Assembly (NCBI RefSeq): GCF_040954835.1
Contig: NC_090696.1
Location: 62,216,222 to 62,280,221, forward strand
From: Lepisosteus oculatus
Taxonomy: Eukaryota > Chordata > Actinopteri > Semionotiformes > Lepisosteidae
DNA: 64,000 nucleotides
Reading direction: 5' to 3'
A program made the position numbers and the translations under genes. Positions 1-12,800 of this stretch are shown one piece after another. The notes beneath the pieces are model-generated. The model worked only from the letters and a program-made list of their open reading frames with translations. It made no database searches and was not told where the DNA came from. The number at the start of each line of letters is the position of its first letter. Within the stretch, counting starts at the first letter, position 1.

Positions 1-1179
1 TTTTCAATGCAAATCTAATGAGTTCAGAAACCCCTTGTTAAAGATATTGTTTTTGTGCTACCTCAGTCAATGTAATTAACGCAGTTGCTCACAAAATGTG
101 GCGGAGGTCACACGGTCACAGTGTGGTGAAGGATTAGATTTGATATGCATTTCTCCTAACCGAGTAATCTGTAGTGTGCTTTTTGTACACCACAATTTCC
201 TTGAAATGCACAAAGCAAAATATTAGAAAGACCTAAATTTGGACCTCTGTTTTGCATAGGATAAGCTTTTACAAACAGAATATTTAACTTAACATGTGTA
301 AAATCTAGCGGTAGTTACTGTACGTTTTGGGGGTGGAGGTTGTGACAGGGGAGGTTAAAGGCAGTTGAGGAACAACCCAAGATATTTTCCACTATACAGT
401 ATTTCACACCTCTTGTTAAGCAGCCTGCCTTTCAGAGAACAGTGTTTGTGGTTTACTACACTTGAACTAACTTGCAGGCCTTTTTGTTTTTGTTTAAACA
501 TCATGATGGTAAACTGTGCAGGGCATTGCCAGCACATGAGCTGAGTTGGAGGAGTTTTCAAAGCTGTTTAGGGTGATTATTGGCAGCAGTTCTTAAACTC
601 CCTGTGTGCTTTTTCCTTCCGGCTGACATTCAACATATACCACTTAAAAGGGCCTGGGACAAAACAGGATGTGATGCCACAATGAAGTTTGGTGGGATAT
701 AAATAGCCCAAGAAGACTGTATGCCAACCAGACATTAAACATCTTTCACATATAGCCTAGAGGCAGCTTCATCTTGTACTTCAAGCTTAACATGCAGTGT
801 GATCTGAAGGCTTAGAAAAACACCCATACCCTTTTTTTCCCCCAATTATTTTCTTCAACAGTTTTTGGTTGTAATGAAAACTGACAAGTTAAATCTGAAA
901 AGGCTTTCTGCAAATATTTATATTTCCTTTCTGTCCACAAATATGAGTGTGATTTCCTTGAAAATACCTTGGAAATATTGTAGGCATATTTAATCTGTTT
1001 TTCAGAATTGTTTTTAAGCCCAGTTTTGGTTTGTTATCCATAAACACTTCAGTGGCCTTACACTTTTCAGTAACAGTGTTTGCAATAAGGGTATTGCCAT
1101 CCTTTTAGCAGCATTTTAGATATTTTGGGGGAAAGAGGAATTTATAATATCTTATGTGTGTGTACTAAGTGGTATAAAT

Positions 1180-1302
1180 TAGGGGGCACACTCCAGTCCT
1201 GGAGGGCCAAAAGGTTTCTGCTATTCTTTCCACATGAGTCCTTAACTACCTAATTGGAATTGCTGGACAGTGTCCCTTGAGGACTGCACTTGGGCACCCC
1301 TG
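1180..1302. mobile_element. hAT-like MITE with imperfect terminal inverted repeats
   Basis: The left end reads agggggcacactccagtcct and the right end ccttgaggactgcacttggg followed by cacccctg. The complement of the right end begins caggggtgcccaagtgcagt, so the two ends are imperfect inverted repeats. This is the layout of the very common fish MITE with a caggggtgccc-type terminus. The target duplication is not clean. Confidence 0.5.
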
Positions 1303-2288
1303 TTGTACATTTAATGCACAGTAACCTGTTGGCAATCCAGTCATTGGCTTATCTTGCAGGTTTACAATTTATTTGCATTGTCTTTGTTGCTACGGCTCTG
1401 AAGAATTTCTGAATTTAATAAAGTGGAAATATGGTTAGCTGTTAATAGCTTCAGGTCGAAAATCATCATCATTATTGCTTATGAATTGAGTGAATTAAAA
1501 ACATATTTTGAAAGTATAATGTGATAAACCTATATGAATAAGTTAGATTCCCATGACATGACAACTCTCTGTAGTCATAGTGGTTGCAGAGTCGATTAAT
1601 TCATGAGTAATGTAAACCTAAGAGAATACGTCCCGCTTTCCATCGATCACCATCTTGAGAACCCCCATTGAAAAGAGCATCCCAGCAAAGTGATTGCTTT
1701 AAAGGAATTCTTAGAAAATTTGTTGCAAATGAGATCCCTTGGTAGTTGGGTGCCTGAAGAATAAAACCAAGTTAGCAGTTCAGTTTGTTCCTTTAGTTTT
1801 TATTATAGTTGTTTTCAGAGTATGACTTTGTGAAACTGAATCATTTCTAAGTTCGATTGAGATTGTTTAATTACAATACAGTTCAAACGCACAGGTGATG
1901 TTTTTTGTCCCTCGGTTAGAATTTAATGAAAACATAAGCTACAAAAGAGCAGGCCAATTCATCCAGCTGGCTCTTTTAAAGAAGTTTGGATTGAACTCTG
2001 CTTTATGTGTATTTTTTTCTTTCTTTTTTTAATGCACTTCCCTTTAAAGTTTTATAATATGTGAATAATATTAAGGATTAAATTTAGTTTTTACAGGATT
2101 ACCTGCTAGGACGCTTCAAACAAAACATTGTGTTGAAGAATGTGAGTTGACAAACGAATCTGGCGTGGCTAGACACTTAGACTAGTGTAAATGAATATTG
2201 ACCCCATAAATCTGTTCATTTAAAGGACATGACCACTATAGGCTATTTAGATAAGGAGCTTGTGCAAAAAATCATGCACTGCCATAGA

Positions 2289-2760
2289 TTATAAGGGTTG
2301 TAAGCCTCTGTGGTATATTCTTTCTCCCAACCTCTCAATTCTTAATTTCCATCTATTATAAACAATATTAACAGCCAGAGCCTTATTTGGTGTGAAGAAA
2401 GGTTTGGCTGCAGTAGTAGCCTTGAGCTGGATACCCTTGGTGTTCTTCACTTTAGGGGTAGGCCTTCTGAGACAAGTTTGTACATGGGGGTGTTTGCTCC
2501 ATTTGGGATTAAGACCTAGTATTAATCTTGAGGCAGTTGCTTTTTTATGTACAGATGTAGAGCTTTGTATGTTGGAGTTGCCAGTTGACAGATCCATTCA
2601 GTGGAGACTGCTTTTCCCCTGTTAAATACTACAAAATGCAGGAAGCACTTGACCTTGAAGCCCAGAGGAGTCGCCTTGCAGAAGAGCTTAGTGGAAACTG
2701 GAGTGACAATCATGAGCCAAATGAATCATATCAAGCGTGAGCATTATGAGGACCAAAAAC
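2289..2760. pseudogene. Protein-like degenerate segment, origin unknown
   Basis: Overlapping open frames on both strands interrupt an otherwise stop-rich intron. The minus strand has 2597-2289 (start MDLSTGNSNIQSSTSVHKK; basic and Pro/Thr-rich with LRRPTPKVKNTKG) and 2713-2522. The plus strand reads KYYKMQEALDLEAQRSRLAE near 2625-2690 and, one frame over, MNHIKREHYEDQKRL near 2715-2765. I do not recognise the family. It could be a decayed processed pseudogene or transposon ORF, or chance. Confidence 0.2.
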
Positions 2761-3199
2761 GGCTCTTAATTAACTAGTGATCCGCTTTGGTGGCAAATTT
2801 CAAAAACCTGCACAGACCTTTGGGGAATCAGATGGAAATAGGCAAGTCATAATTAACTCAACTTCTAGCAGCCTTTTCATTCTGCATCCCTTCTGTTGTT
2901 CCATTTAACACTGTTTTAGGTTCCTGGCTTTATCCAACATATTGCAACATCTCTGTTGGGATTTTTCTATTCTTAGGAGTGGGGGCCGAGGGGTCAGATT
3001 GGAAGAAATTATAAACAGATGTTTTTTGGAAGATAAGTTATTGAATGCCTTGAGTTTGTGATTGGTTTGTAACTATTTTAACAATTGGGGAAAACGGAAA
3101 AAGTCACCCTATTAGCTTAAGGTTTGGCAACAGTTTCCACAATCTCTGCTTAGTTGACTGGTAGCACATTAAGAAACATGGTTAGAATAAAGAATACAA

Positions 3200-3415
3200 G
3201 GGGTTTCCAAGTAGCTCAACTGGTAAAGGTGCTTGGTTTGAGCTTTGTGATTCTGGCATTGGAAATTTGAGTCAACAATACTAGACTCAATTCCCCAGGC
3301 GGACAATTTGCTCAGTGTCACCAGGAGAAAGATTGGGAATGGTGATCCAGGGTATTTTTCACATTGGGATCTTGTTTCAGAATGTTTATCTATGGTTCAG
3401 ACTAAACTAAACTAA
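3200..3415 (+). repeat. tRNA-derived SINE remnant
   Basis: The head gggtttccaagtagctcaac followed by tggtaaaggtgcttgg resembles a tRNA A box. The text agactcaattcccc near 3281 is a B-box-like element with the usual spacing. A tail of actaaactaaactaaaat follows. The body is diverged and the family was not determined. Confidence 0.4.
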
Positions 3416-3831
3416 AATATGTCCAAAACAGCCATATTTTGGACACATAAATCCATTTGTGTTTCACTTTCAATATATATTATACAATTTTATCTAGCAG
3501 ACACCAAATGCATTTACATGTTAGGCGATTTGTTTCTTTTGAATAAAATGGTTGAACCAGAGTTCAGCTTTTAATTTAAAATCAAATAACTGTTCTTTAC
3601 GTCTCAAGGTGGATGGCCGGGTGTTCCAAGATTTCATTTCCATAAGTGAAGTGTCTCAGTAGCACCCCTGCTGCCAGCTCTTCGGTGTCTCTCTCCCTGC
3701 TGTTGTCTTCAAGAGATGAGGAGGTGCTTCTTAGCTAAAGAATCGAGGTGGAACACTGCAAAAAGTGTAATGTGTCCAATAAATGATTACAAATAATTGG
3801 TGGGGAATTTAACCAGCTTGTCATCCTCCAG

Positions 3832-6800
3832 GTATGCCCAGGCATCACCCTGGTCCTGACATTGCCAATTTCTATCCACTGTCTCCTGGAGGAGTTGGGC
3901 AGATCACCCCTCCATTGGGATGGTAGGTATTTTCAGCCTTTCATTCTCTTGAGTTTTATCCAGCAGTGTGGGAATGTGCAAACATGGGACTGATAGCCAA
4001 CAGATGATGCCATAACATCATTGAGGTTTCAAAGGAAGATGAGGTTATAAATATTACGTGGTCAAGGCCTGGTGGAAATGAAGCCTAAACCCGTCTCATT
4101 CAACCAATAAAGCTATCGATGAAAGTACCAGTTTTTTGGTACAATGAATGTGGTGGAGCTTTCTTCAGGGGATTGAATTGTACAGGATTTCACTTTACAA
4201 ATCCCAAAAATATCCTAGTGGGGCATTTATTGATTCTCCTAGAGTTTTGGTGTGTAATAAAATAACACCGTAGCCTCCATTTTCACAAGGTTCTTTGGGA
4301 AATCACATGGAGATTAAAATCCACACTCAATTAATCTAGGTACTGTTGAGGAAAATATGGGATGGTGCCTTTTTCTGCTGTATTGTTGAACGTGCTGTTA
4401 ACTTTCCAATGGTGTACTGTGCCAGACTAAAATGAGAGTGGAGGCTGATGCTGGTTTTGATCATCCCTCTTGTTTTTCTCTGGAACCTCAGGCAAGGTCA
4501 GCCTGTGTATCCAATCTCAGGTGGATTTAGGGAACCCTACCCATCTGCCCTCCCAGTCGACACCCCTATGGCCAGGTAGGTGGGCCTGGCTCTGCGGGCT
4601 TAGAGAAGGCTGCCCTGCTTCCTCTCCCAGTGCCTGTGCTTGCCTGCAGGGAAGCTTTAAGCGGGGCCTGGGTCAATTCACTGTTTCACCACCATCATGC
4701 TGGCACGATGGACTGGAGAAGAATCTGTACTTTTGTCTCCAAACCAATGTTTTTTTCTTTTTAACCAGGCCTAATTGACCTGCTTGTTTGAGCCTCATTA
4801 GTAGTTTTAATAAGCCCTTTATTTTAACAGGTTTAATGGTTTTTTATCCTGTTCCATAATTGTGATCTCTGCATTTCATTGGGGGTGGTTTAGAGCAGTT
4901 TGGTGCTTTTGTCTCTTCTACTGGAACAGCAAGATCTCTTGTTTAACCCATCTGGAAAACTATGCCCTAAATTGTATTGTATATAAAGGAAGACCATACT
5001 GAAGAAGGAAAGTGCAGTAGCTCCCTGGAATTTAAATAAATAAGATTACCCAGGTTTGGTCATATATAAGCTTTTATTAGGTTAGGAAACATATGTACTT
5101 TACAACTCATCCTCAAGGAGGAAAAAGGAGTCTTCTCACTGTAGATCAGGATAAGATTCATTTGTGCACATCGTTTCTCATCAGCAATACTGCACTTTGT
5201 CCTGTTTGGGAAATCTCAGGTAAATTTAATTAGCACTTCATTAACTCCTCCCCAGGCAGTGTTAAATTGGATCCTATGAGAAATGTTCCTATGAGACTGT
5301 AGTGCTACTGTGGGGCTCTGGATCAGTCGCAGATGTGTGATTCATGCATACTGCAGCTATGAAATGGGAAGGTGGTAAAAGCCCTGTCATTTCAATGGGA
5401 ATCGCAATACCAGCTTTTCTGAGCTATTAAATCCTGCTTTGACAAGCCTTGCTCTTTGGCTTTTTCGTTTCAGACAGTATCTTTGTTTGGTAGGTAAAAT
5501 GTCTGAATTCTTGAATCTCTTGAATGTTTTTTTTCCAGTGTCTTTCTAAAGCTATCACTGCTGCATCATTTCTTGTTAAGAGGCAGCAGCCAAAACATAC
5601 TGCTAACTCGATACAGTAACAAGCTTCAGCGCTCTTCTTATTTTTCCAAACTATTGTGGTAATGCCCTGTCCTTTAAACTTCACTTTAATACTATAATAT
5701 GTCACTTTAATACTTTAATAATACAGAGTTTTAAAGCAAAACTTGGAACGAAACCTTAAAGCAGTTTATTCCTGGAAAAGGTCTGTAAGGTGTGCATATG
5801 AAGTGTGAACTGTGGTATGCTTTTAAGAAGATAATTAGAAAGAAAAATCTTTCTAAGGTTCTGTATCTTTTAGAAATGAATGTGAGTTACTGTAAAAAAC
5901 TGTGCTTACAAAAACATTTAAGCAATTTTGTGTGACTTGTTAAATTGGGGAAAAAAGGATTATGGCTCAAAATGAACATCCAAAAATATCTGACTGTCAA
6001 AAGGAAAAACTATAGATGTGACCTTGATGTGGCCTGTTTACTCTGTGGAGGAATCTAAGCAGTGTGGTAGTATATTTTTTTTCAGGGTTCATTCTGAAAA
6101 ATAAAATAAGCAAATTGTTGGGTAAGACTACTTGTCCATAGTGTCTGAAAGTTCTTTAAGCACTGAACATCCACCTTGAACAGTATTAATAATTGAGGTT
6201 TTGGAATCTGGTCCTGAGTTTCAGTGACTTTATCAGTTTGCTTTAACATATGCTCAGCTTTTACCACTGCTGAAACCTCTAAATCTTTGCAAATATGATT
6301 GCAAATGTAAATGCATGTGATTGCAAACAGGAATAATTTGCCTTTTTTATCGATACAAGAGGTGAGACATGATTATTCATCAGTTCATCCACAGACGCAC
6401 CTTAACATTGTTTTTTAACAGGTGATTCAAACCTTGTCCCATTCACGTTACTTCATTGGTGGTGTCTCTTCTGTATGCTTTATCCAACAACTCTGCCATT
6501 GCCTTTTTGTTTCACTGCTGAGCACTAAACTGTACAACCTATCGGAAGAGGGAGCTCTCTAAAATTTGAGTGGTCTCTCAAGAAAAGACGTGTGACATAC
6601 TCTTCCTCTTCTTTTTATCCCACTCTTGTAAGGTTTTCACATCACATGGTGCCAGGACCCCCAGGACCCCACACTACTGGAATCCCTCATCCTGCTATTG
6701 TCAATCCCCAGGTCAAACATGAGCATCCTCACGACAGCGACCTCATGCACATGTAAGTCTCTCTCTTTTTTTTTTAGCCGGGTTCAGCCATTTCACATTA

Positions 6801-9800
6801 TGTGTGGTTTGTAATTGTAATTCCTTTGTAGCTCTCATCTTGTTGCTTCATATTAGCCAGAAAACAGAGTGCCAATGCTTTTACTAGATCCTATTCAGAA
6901 TAACATGGGAATGCCAAAAGGCTTCCTTCATGACTGCCCACATTATTATTCTTTGAATTATGTTTGTGTTTATCATAACTTCCAGCACGGGTTTGCATAG
7001 TTTCGTCCAGTTCTCGATTGCCAGCGTAATAGTACTCACAGAAACGCAACCAGATTTCTGCCTTTTAACTGCCTTGAAGGGACTTAAAGTATTCGTTCCT
7101 ATGTCTTCTGTGATGACAACCGTTTTTATTATTAGCTCAAAATTGTTACCCAAAGATGACATTTTTCATATGAGACTTACATACAAACATTTTTAAATTA
7201 ATATTTTTGTTGCTTAAGTTTTTGTGTAATTGTTTTGTCCATTTAACTAAAACCTGAAAACTGCCAAAATTTCTTTCTGACCTTGAAAAGATCAGACGAG
7301 ATCAGTAGCTTTTTGTAGCATTAGTGCTTTGCGTCTCCAAATTAGGTAATTGTACACTTAGTTGCATTTTGGTCTTAAAACTGTTTTTGTCAATGAATGG
7401 CTAGTGCATCTTACAAACATTGCAGAGAAATAGGTAGGAAAAGGAGGACAGTTCTGAAACAGTCTCGCATTTTTATAGGACAACCATAGAGGCTTATGAG
7501 TGGTATTGTTTGTGTTGGTTTATTTTTATCCCTCTCCTTGCATTTTCTGTAGGAAACCTCAGCATGAACAGAGAAAAGAGCAGGAGCCCAAAAGACCTCA
7601 CATCAAGAAACCTCTAAATGCTTTCATGTTGTACATGAAAGAAATGAGAGCAAACGTCGTAGCAGAGTGTACGCTGAAAGAGAGTGCTGCTATCAACCAG
7701 ATTCTGGGAAGGAGGGTGGGTATCGCCAGCCTAATAATTCATACCAGTTCTGCACCAGCTTATGTTTCTAATTAGCATCTCTTTAGGAAACAAAGTCTTG
7801 AACAATTATCTCTCATTTTATGCCTGAACTTATAAGCCTAAAGTATACGTTCCATAAATGATCTATAACAACTTACATGATAAAGGAGTTGGAACTCTAT
7901 ATATTTCTTAAAATATGACAACACTGAAAAGTGAAGTACCTCCTTCTACGATTAACTTAAGCTACAGCAGTCTAGGCAGTGTGCCACGGAGAAGCCCAAT
8001 TTATGACTATACCGTAATTGCTCACTAACATACTTAAAAAAAGGCAGTTAAATTAGTAACAGTGTTTAGATATGAAATCAGACATGCTAATCTCTTCATC
8101 ATGTTCTCCTTTTTTGTCTAAATCATTTGGAAGTTAAAAAGGATTTTACAAAAACACTAGCACGCGTCTCTTTGGAAGGAACTTTAAAGTGAATGCCAGT
8201 AATTGACTGCTGTTTTTTTTTTCTAACGTTTACTTTAATGCGGCTTGTTCTCAACAGTGGCACGCTTTATCTCGGGAAGAGCAAGCTAAGTATTATGAAT
8301 TAGCCCGTAAGGAACGGCAGCTTCACATGCAGCTTTACCCTGGCTGGTCTGCAAGAGACAATTATGTGAGTACCATCATACAGATTGGAGACAGAAAGGT
8401 GTGTGAAGTGTGAACCTCCAAAACCCAGCGCACAGTGTTGCAACCATTTTTTTTTATAGCCTCAGTCAGCTGTTCTGGAATACTGATGCTTATCTAGTGG
8501 CTCTGTCTCTTTTCACCAGTGCCAGTTTTGTTTGAGTTTTCACTCGTCTTGGCTTAACCCACCTCAGATTTAAGGAGAGAATTGTATCTGAATTTGGAAT
8601 TGCCGATATTCAGTTTTATTAAACCCTCAACCGCTGCTCAAAAACATAGTTACCACCCTGTGGAGTCTGAAGAGAGTGAGGAACTGTCGACACATTCCAC
8701 CATGACCACCCGTCAGTCAGTCAGAACTGTAAACGTATTGATTACTGACGTCTGTGCAAACGAGCACAACACCAGGAGATGCTGCTGTTTGACCAGCAGA
8801 GGGTACCCTGGTCTGCTTGAGCCCACCCAGACCCAGAAACTTTTGCATAGTTGTGCTTTGTTGCTTCTGAAATAGTTTGCTGTTGGTTAGCAACAAATCC
8901 CAGAAATAAATGGGTGAAAATCTATAGTTATAGCTCTGTGGTCTGACTGAACACATTTACTAGCTAAAGCACCTGGGAAGTTTTCAAATCTTTCAAAATC
9001 AGGGCTTTCAGGTAGATATTCTAAAATTTGTTTTACAGGGGCACAAAAAATGATTTAATAAACTCAATTGAATTTTATGTCTTTATTGATATTTGCTGGA
9101 GCTCAACTACTTGCCTCTCATTTTTATTTTCCAATAATGTGGCTTTTTCCACAAATTCCACAAAGACAAATTCTCTAAAAACTTCTATGGAGGGACATTT
9201 TGATGGGAATTTGGGAAAGTAAATTACAAAGGATAATTCTTTCTGGTTAAACAGCCTGTCATATTCCATTTAGCGTTTAAATGGATGAGACAAAGTGAGC
9301 TTAAGGATATGTTGAGGACACATTTTTGTTTTACTGCCATCTTTACAGTAAAATTTGAATTGAGCTATCCAAAAGCCAGTACAAGTATTTGTACCAGAAA
9401 GTAAGATTTGAAATGTAGACTCATTTTAATGATAAAGGAGCATGAATAACACATCTCTCTTCTTACATTAGTAAAAATAAATGTTACTATAATTTGTTAA
9501 ATACAAGTATACCATACTAACAGTATCAATTAACCACATGGAAATTAGCAACCAAAAGCCAGAGCCCATGGCTAAAAGCAAGGTTTCTGGAGTCCCCTTA
9601 TATCTTCTTGTAGCACAGAACATACCCTGTAATCAAAAAGACAATAATACCCTCGGTGGTCTGACATTAATGTCTTGTACAGAGCACAGTATTCATTCTT
9701 TGTCTCTGATTCAGTACTACCATGCAATGTAAGGCCAGAGTATTTTTTTTAACCTTTTAACCTTTTGTAAGAAAAACGAAAAAATAGGTACAAAAAAATG

Positions 9801-12800
9801 CTATAGCACCTGGCTGAATTTTAAGCTGTTGTTTTGGACAGTGTGTTTGTGTGCGAGTGTGTGTGCGCATGACTGATGTTGTTAAAAGTGTGGCTCCAGC
9901 ACTCATATTCACTACACCATTTGAAAGTGTAGTTTGTGGTGTTTATCTGCCTCCTTTTGGACACCTCAGGCATTTTTCTACCTTTGTTAAAGGGGAAAGT
10001 TTTACCATTCTGGAAGACATTTAAAAAATTGTTCAACATGCTGTGTGTTACCATGCTGTGTAATTTTTACATTTTTTGCATTGTGCACAGTGAGGACTAA
10101 ATTCAGCCTATTGTTGGAAAACTAATGGAACTAAGGCCTCATTAATACTGTACTCATTATTTCCTTCTAGACAAATGGCAAAACAAGGTGTTTACCACAG
10201 TTTATGCTGGCAGACTTATTGTCATCATACACCCTAAAAATAGTATTAGAGCAACTGTAACGATCAATACCAGTACAACTTTCAAAAACACACACCAAAA
10301 TATATTTTTTAGAATATTAATTCTTGCTGTTGTTGAAAAACCTTATCTTTCAAAATAGAAAGGCTGTGATAGATTAATTATAAATGTCTTACCTTGACTG
10401 AGCTAAACTATTTGGGGAATTGATTGCAGAATTGGTTATGATAGTTTGAAATAGGTTCTGATCATCTAAAAATATTCCTAGTTAAAATGAACAAGACTCT
10501 GAATGTCTTGAATTTATTTCTGATATTTTATGCATTTTACCTGTGTAATGTCTTTTATACAGTTGTTAGGGGCCCCAAGTTTCCTTTTTAAAATGGTTTG
10601 CTGCTTTTAGAATAATGGTGCTTTCAAACTCCATAGTGCCTATTACATTAATAAACCATGTGGTTACAGTATGTTAACTGCCGATTGACTGTTCTTATGC
10701 ATTATTTAAGAGATCAACTTGGCCTATACCTGCAGGACTGGCAAATTATACTGTATCATTTCTACCACATGCAAAAAATACATGTTTTAATTTCTAAAAT
10801 AAAATACTGACTAGCATCCATAAGGGTATTTAAGTGATTCTAGCTTTGTTTTATTCAGTACTGACCGTCAAAGGATCAACAAACTGTTTCTAAGTCAACT
10901 ATTGCATACTATTGCTAAAATATATATTTTCTTAACATATCTGTTTTCCTGAAAAAGGAATGCAGTCCTCCCCAATGTGTGAATGGGGATCATAACACTG
11001 GCCTTTGCTGAACTAGTATTCAGTAAAGTGGGAATCTGCTACAACTCTCTGGTTCACCCTTTTTGGTGTAAATGTGTGATATGGTTATAGACCAATTCTT
11101 ACCCTGACTCTGGAAAATTCAGCCAAATTCAGCCAACATATTAAGACCACCTTAGTCCAGAATACTGGGTTGCACTGCAGCAAGACCCAACATGGATTGT
11201 AGGACCATGAGCACTATGGAAATTGGGAGGTGTTTGCAAGTTGTATGTCAGAAAATCTCCCACTTGTAAGCTTACTGGCTCCAGGTAGAATCTCTGCAAG
11301 TGCCTTGCAGAGGTTAGACTACTGGCAGGGACTAAGCTCACAAGTCTTTTCCGTTTGGGTGCCAGACCCACAGGTCCAGGATTTCTGAACTGGTGTCCCA
11401 GAGAAGTCAGTGCTCGTAAGCAGCTGTTATGGTTGCCCTCCACAAAGGGGTGCCCAAGAGTGGGAGCTGGGTTCACAACCTGGGCATAGTTTACCTTCTG
11501 ACGCCGAACACCCTGTCGAAGGAGAGGCATAGCTGGAAAAGGCATAAAGGATCTTTCCTGGCCAAGTGTGCACTGGTAGTGCTTTCACAGACCCAACGGA
11601 GAACCATGTTGGGCAAGGAGAAGACTCTGCCATGCTGCTGCCCATAAAGGAACCACCAGCTTGGGAGATATACGTGCCAGGGTTAGGCCTGGTTGATTCT
11701 CCAAAGATCTCTGCAGTCATCTGTATTGAGTCCTCTTATCTGGGTTGATACCATGGATCGAGTCCTCTTATTTGGGCTGATACCAGCCAAGGTAACTAAC
11801 TGTACAGCAGCCAACACACCTCATGATTCCTTAAAAATGTCATCTGGCTGCAGAGTCTTGGTGCCAAATACCAAGGGAGTAGTGGCCTCTTCTGAGAGGG
11901 CAGCCTCTATGTCCCTGCACAATGCAGTTATTCAGTCTTCTCCCCTGCAAACAGTGGAGTATGTGACACCGACAAGGGAAGTGGTGGTGTGCTTCAAGTC
12001 ACAATGGCAATAGAGGCCATCAGCAGCTGCTCCAAGATCTTGTGATGTTTTTTTACTCAGGCCTTCTTTCAGAGTGTCCCTGTGTAACAGGGTCTGGCTG
12101 GAACGTTACAGTTGGTTCAGTTAAGGGATGGGCTCTTGGACGAGGTGGTGAATGAGATCATTTCAGTTTGGCACAGCCTTGCTCAGCTGCCTTCTGGCTA
12201 TACTGTATATGATCTGAAGTGTAGCTCAGCAGAGGTCAGTGACATGATGCTTCCCCCTTGGTGAAGACTGCGTTCCATCCTTGAAAAAAAAACAATTTAA
12301 TACTGGCTATGTAGCAGAAAATATGCTGCTCCAACATCATTAAACACTGTTCAGCAGCTCAAAAAAATCACTGTACACAAGTAGGAAATGCTAGTTTATT
12401 AACCAGGATGCCTTACTTTAAACAGTCATGTCATTCTCATAGGTGTTCACTGGAGGTTAACCAGTCTAGTTTATGACTAGGTGGGCGTAAACTGCTCTTC
12501 CTGAATTTACATGCTAATAGGATTCTTCATATGCAGCTGGATAAGTCTCCATTAACTAAGGACACCTTGAAATTAAAATGTTTGTGTTTATATAGTCCTT
12601 CATTATGAATTAATGAATGATTGTTTGCTAATGCAAAGATCTTCCAATTCTAAGCTAACTAAAGTGGAAAGTGTACTCCAAACAATCTCAGTGACATTTT
12701 CACAATACTTCTGCATAGTGAATTGTACTGCAGTAATAACCTGCAGTGACAAGTTGCCTATAAAGCACAATATTATTCCAGGATTGAAAGTGTCTACATG

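Larger units (their letters stand above)
1..3831 (+). other. LEF1 intron upstream of the alternative exon (partial)
   Basis: No LEF1 exon 1-5 sequence can be recognised here. The stretch contains an hAT-like MITE (1180-1302), a protein-like open segment of unknown origin (2289-2760) and a tRNA-like SINE (3200-3415). The remainder is AT-rich and shows nothing I can name. Confidence 0.6.

Noticed and set aside
4470-4778. Long frame over a LEF1 exon
   Set aside because: Only 4492-4575, in a different frame, is the real exon; the listed frame reads a wrong phase.
7553-8365. TCF7 or TCF7L2 identity for the HMG gene
   Set aside because: [15 protein letters not shown] before the box, the short [11 protein letters not shown] end, the UTR similarity and the HADH/CYP2U1 neighbours all point to LEF1.
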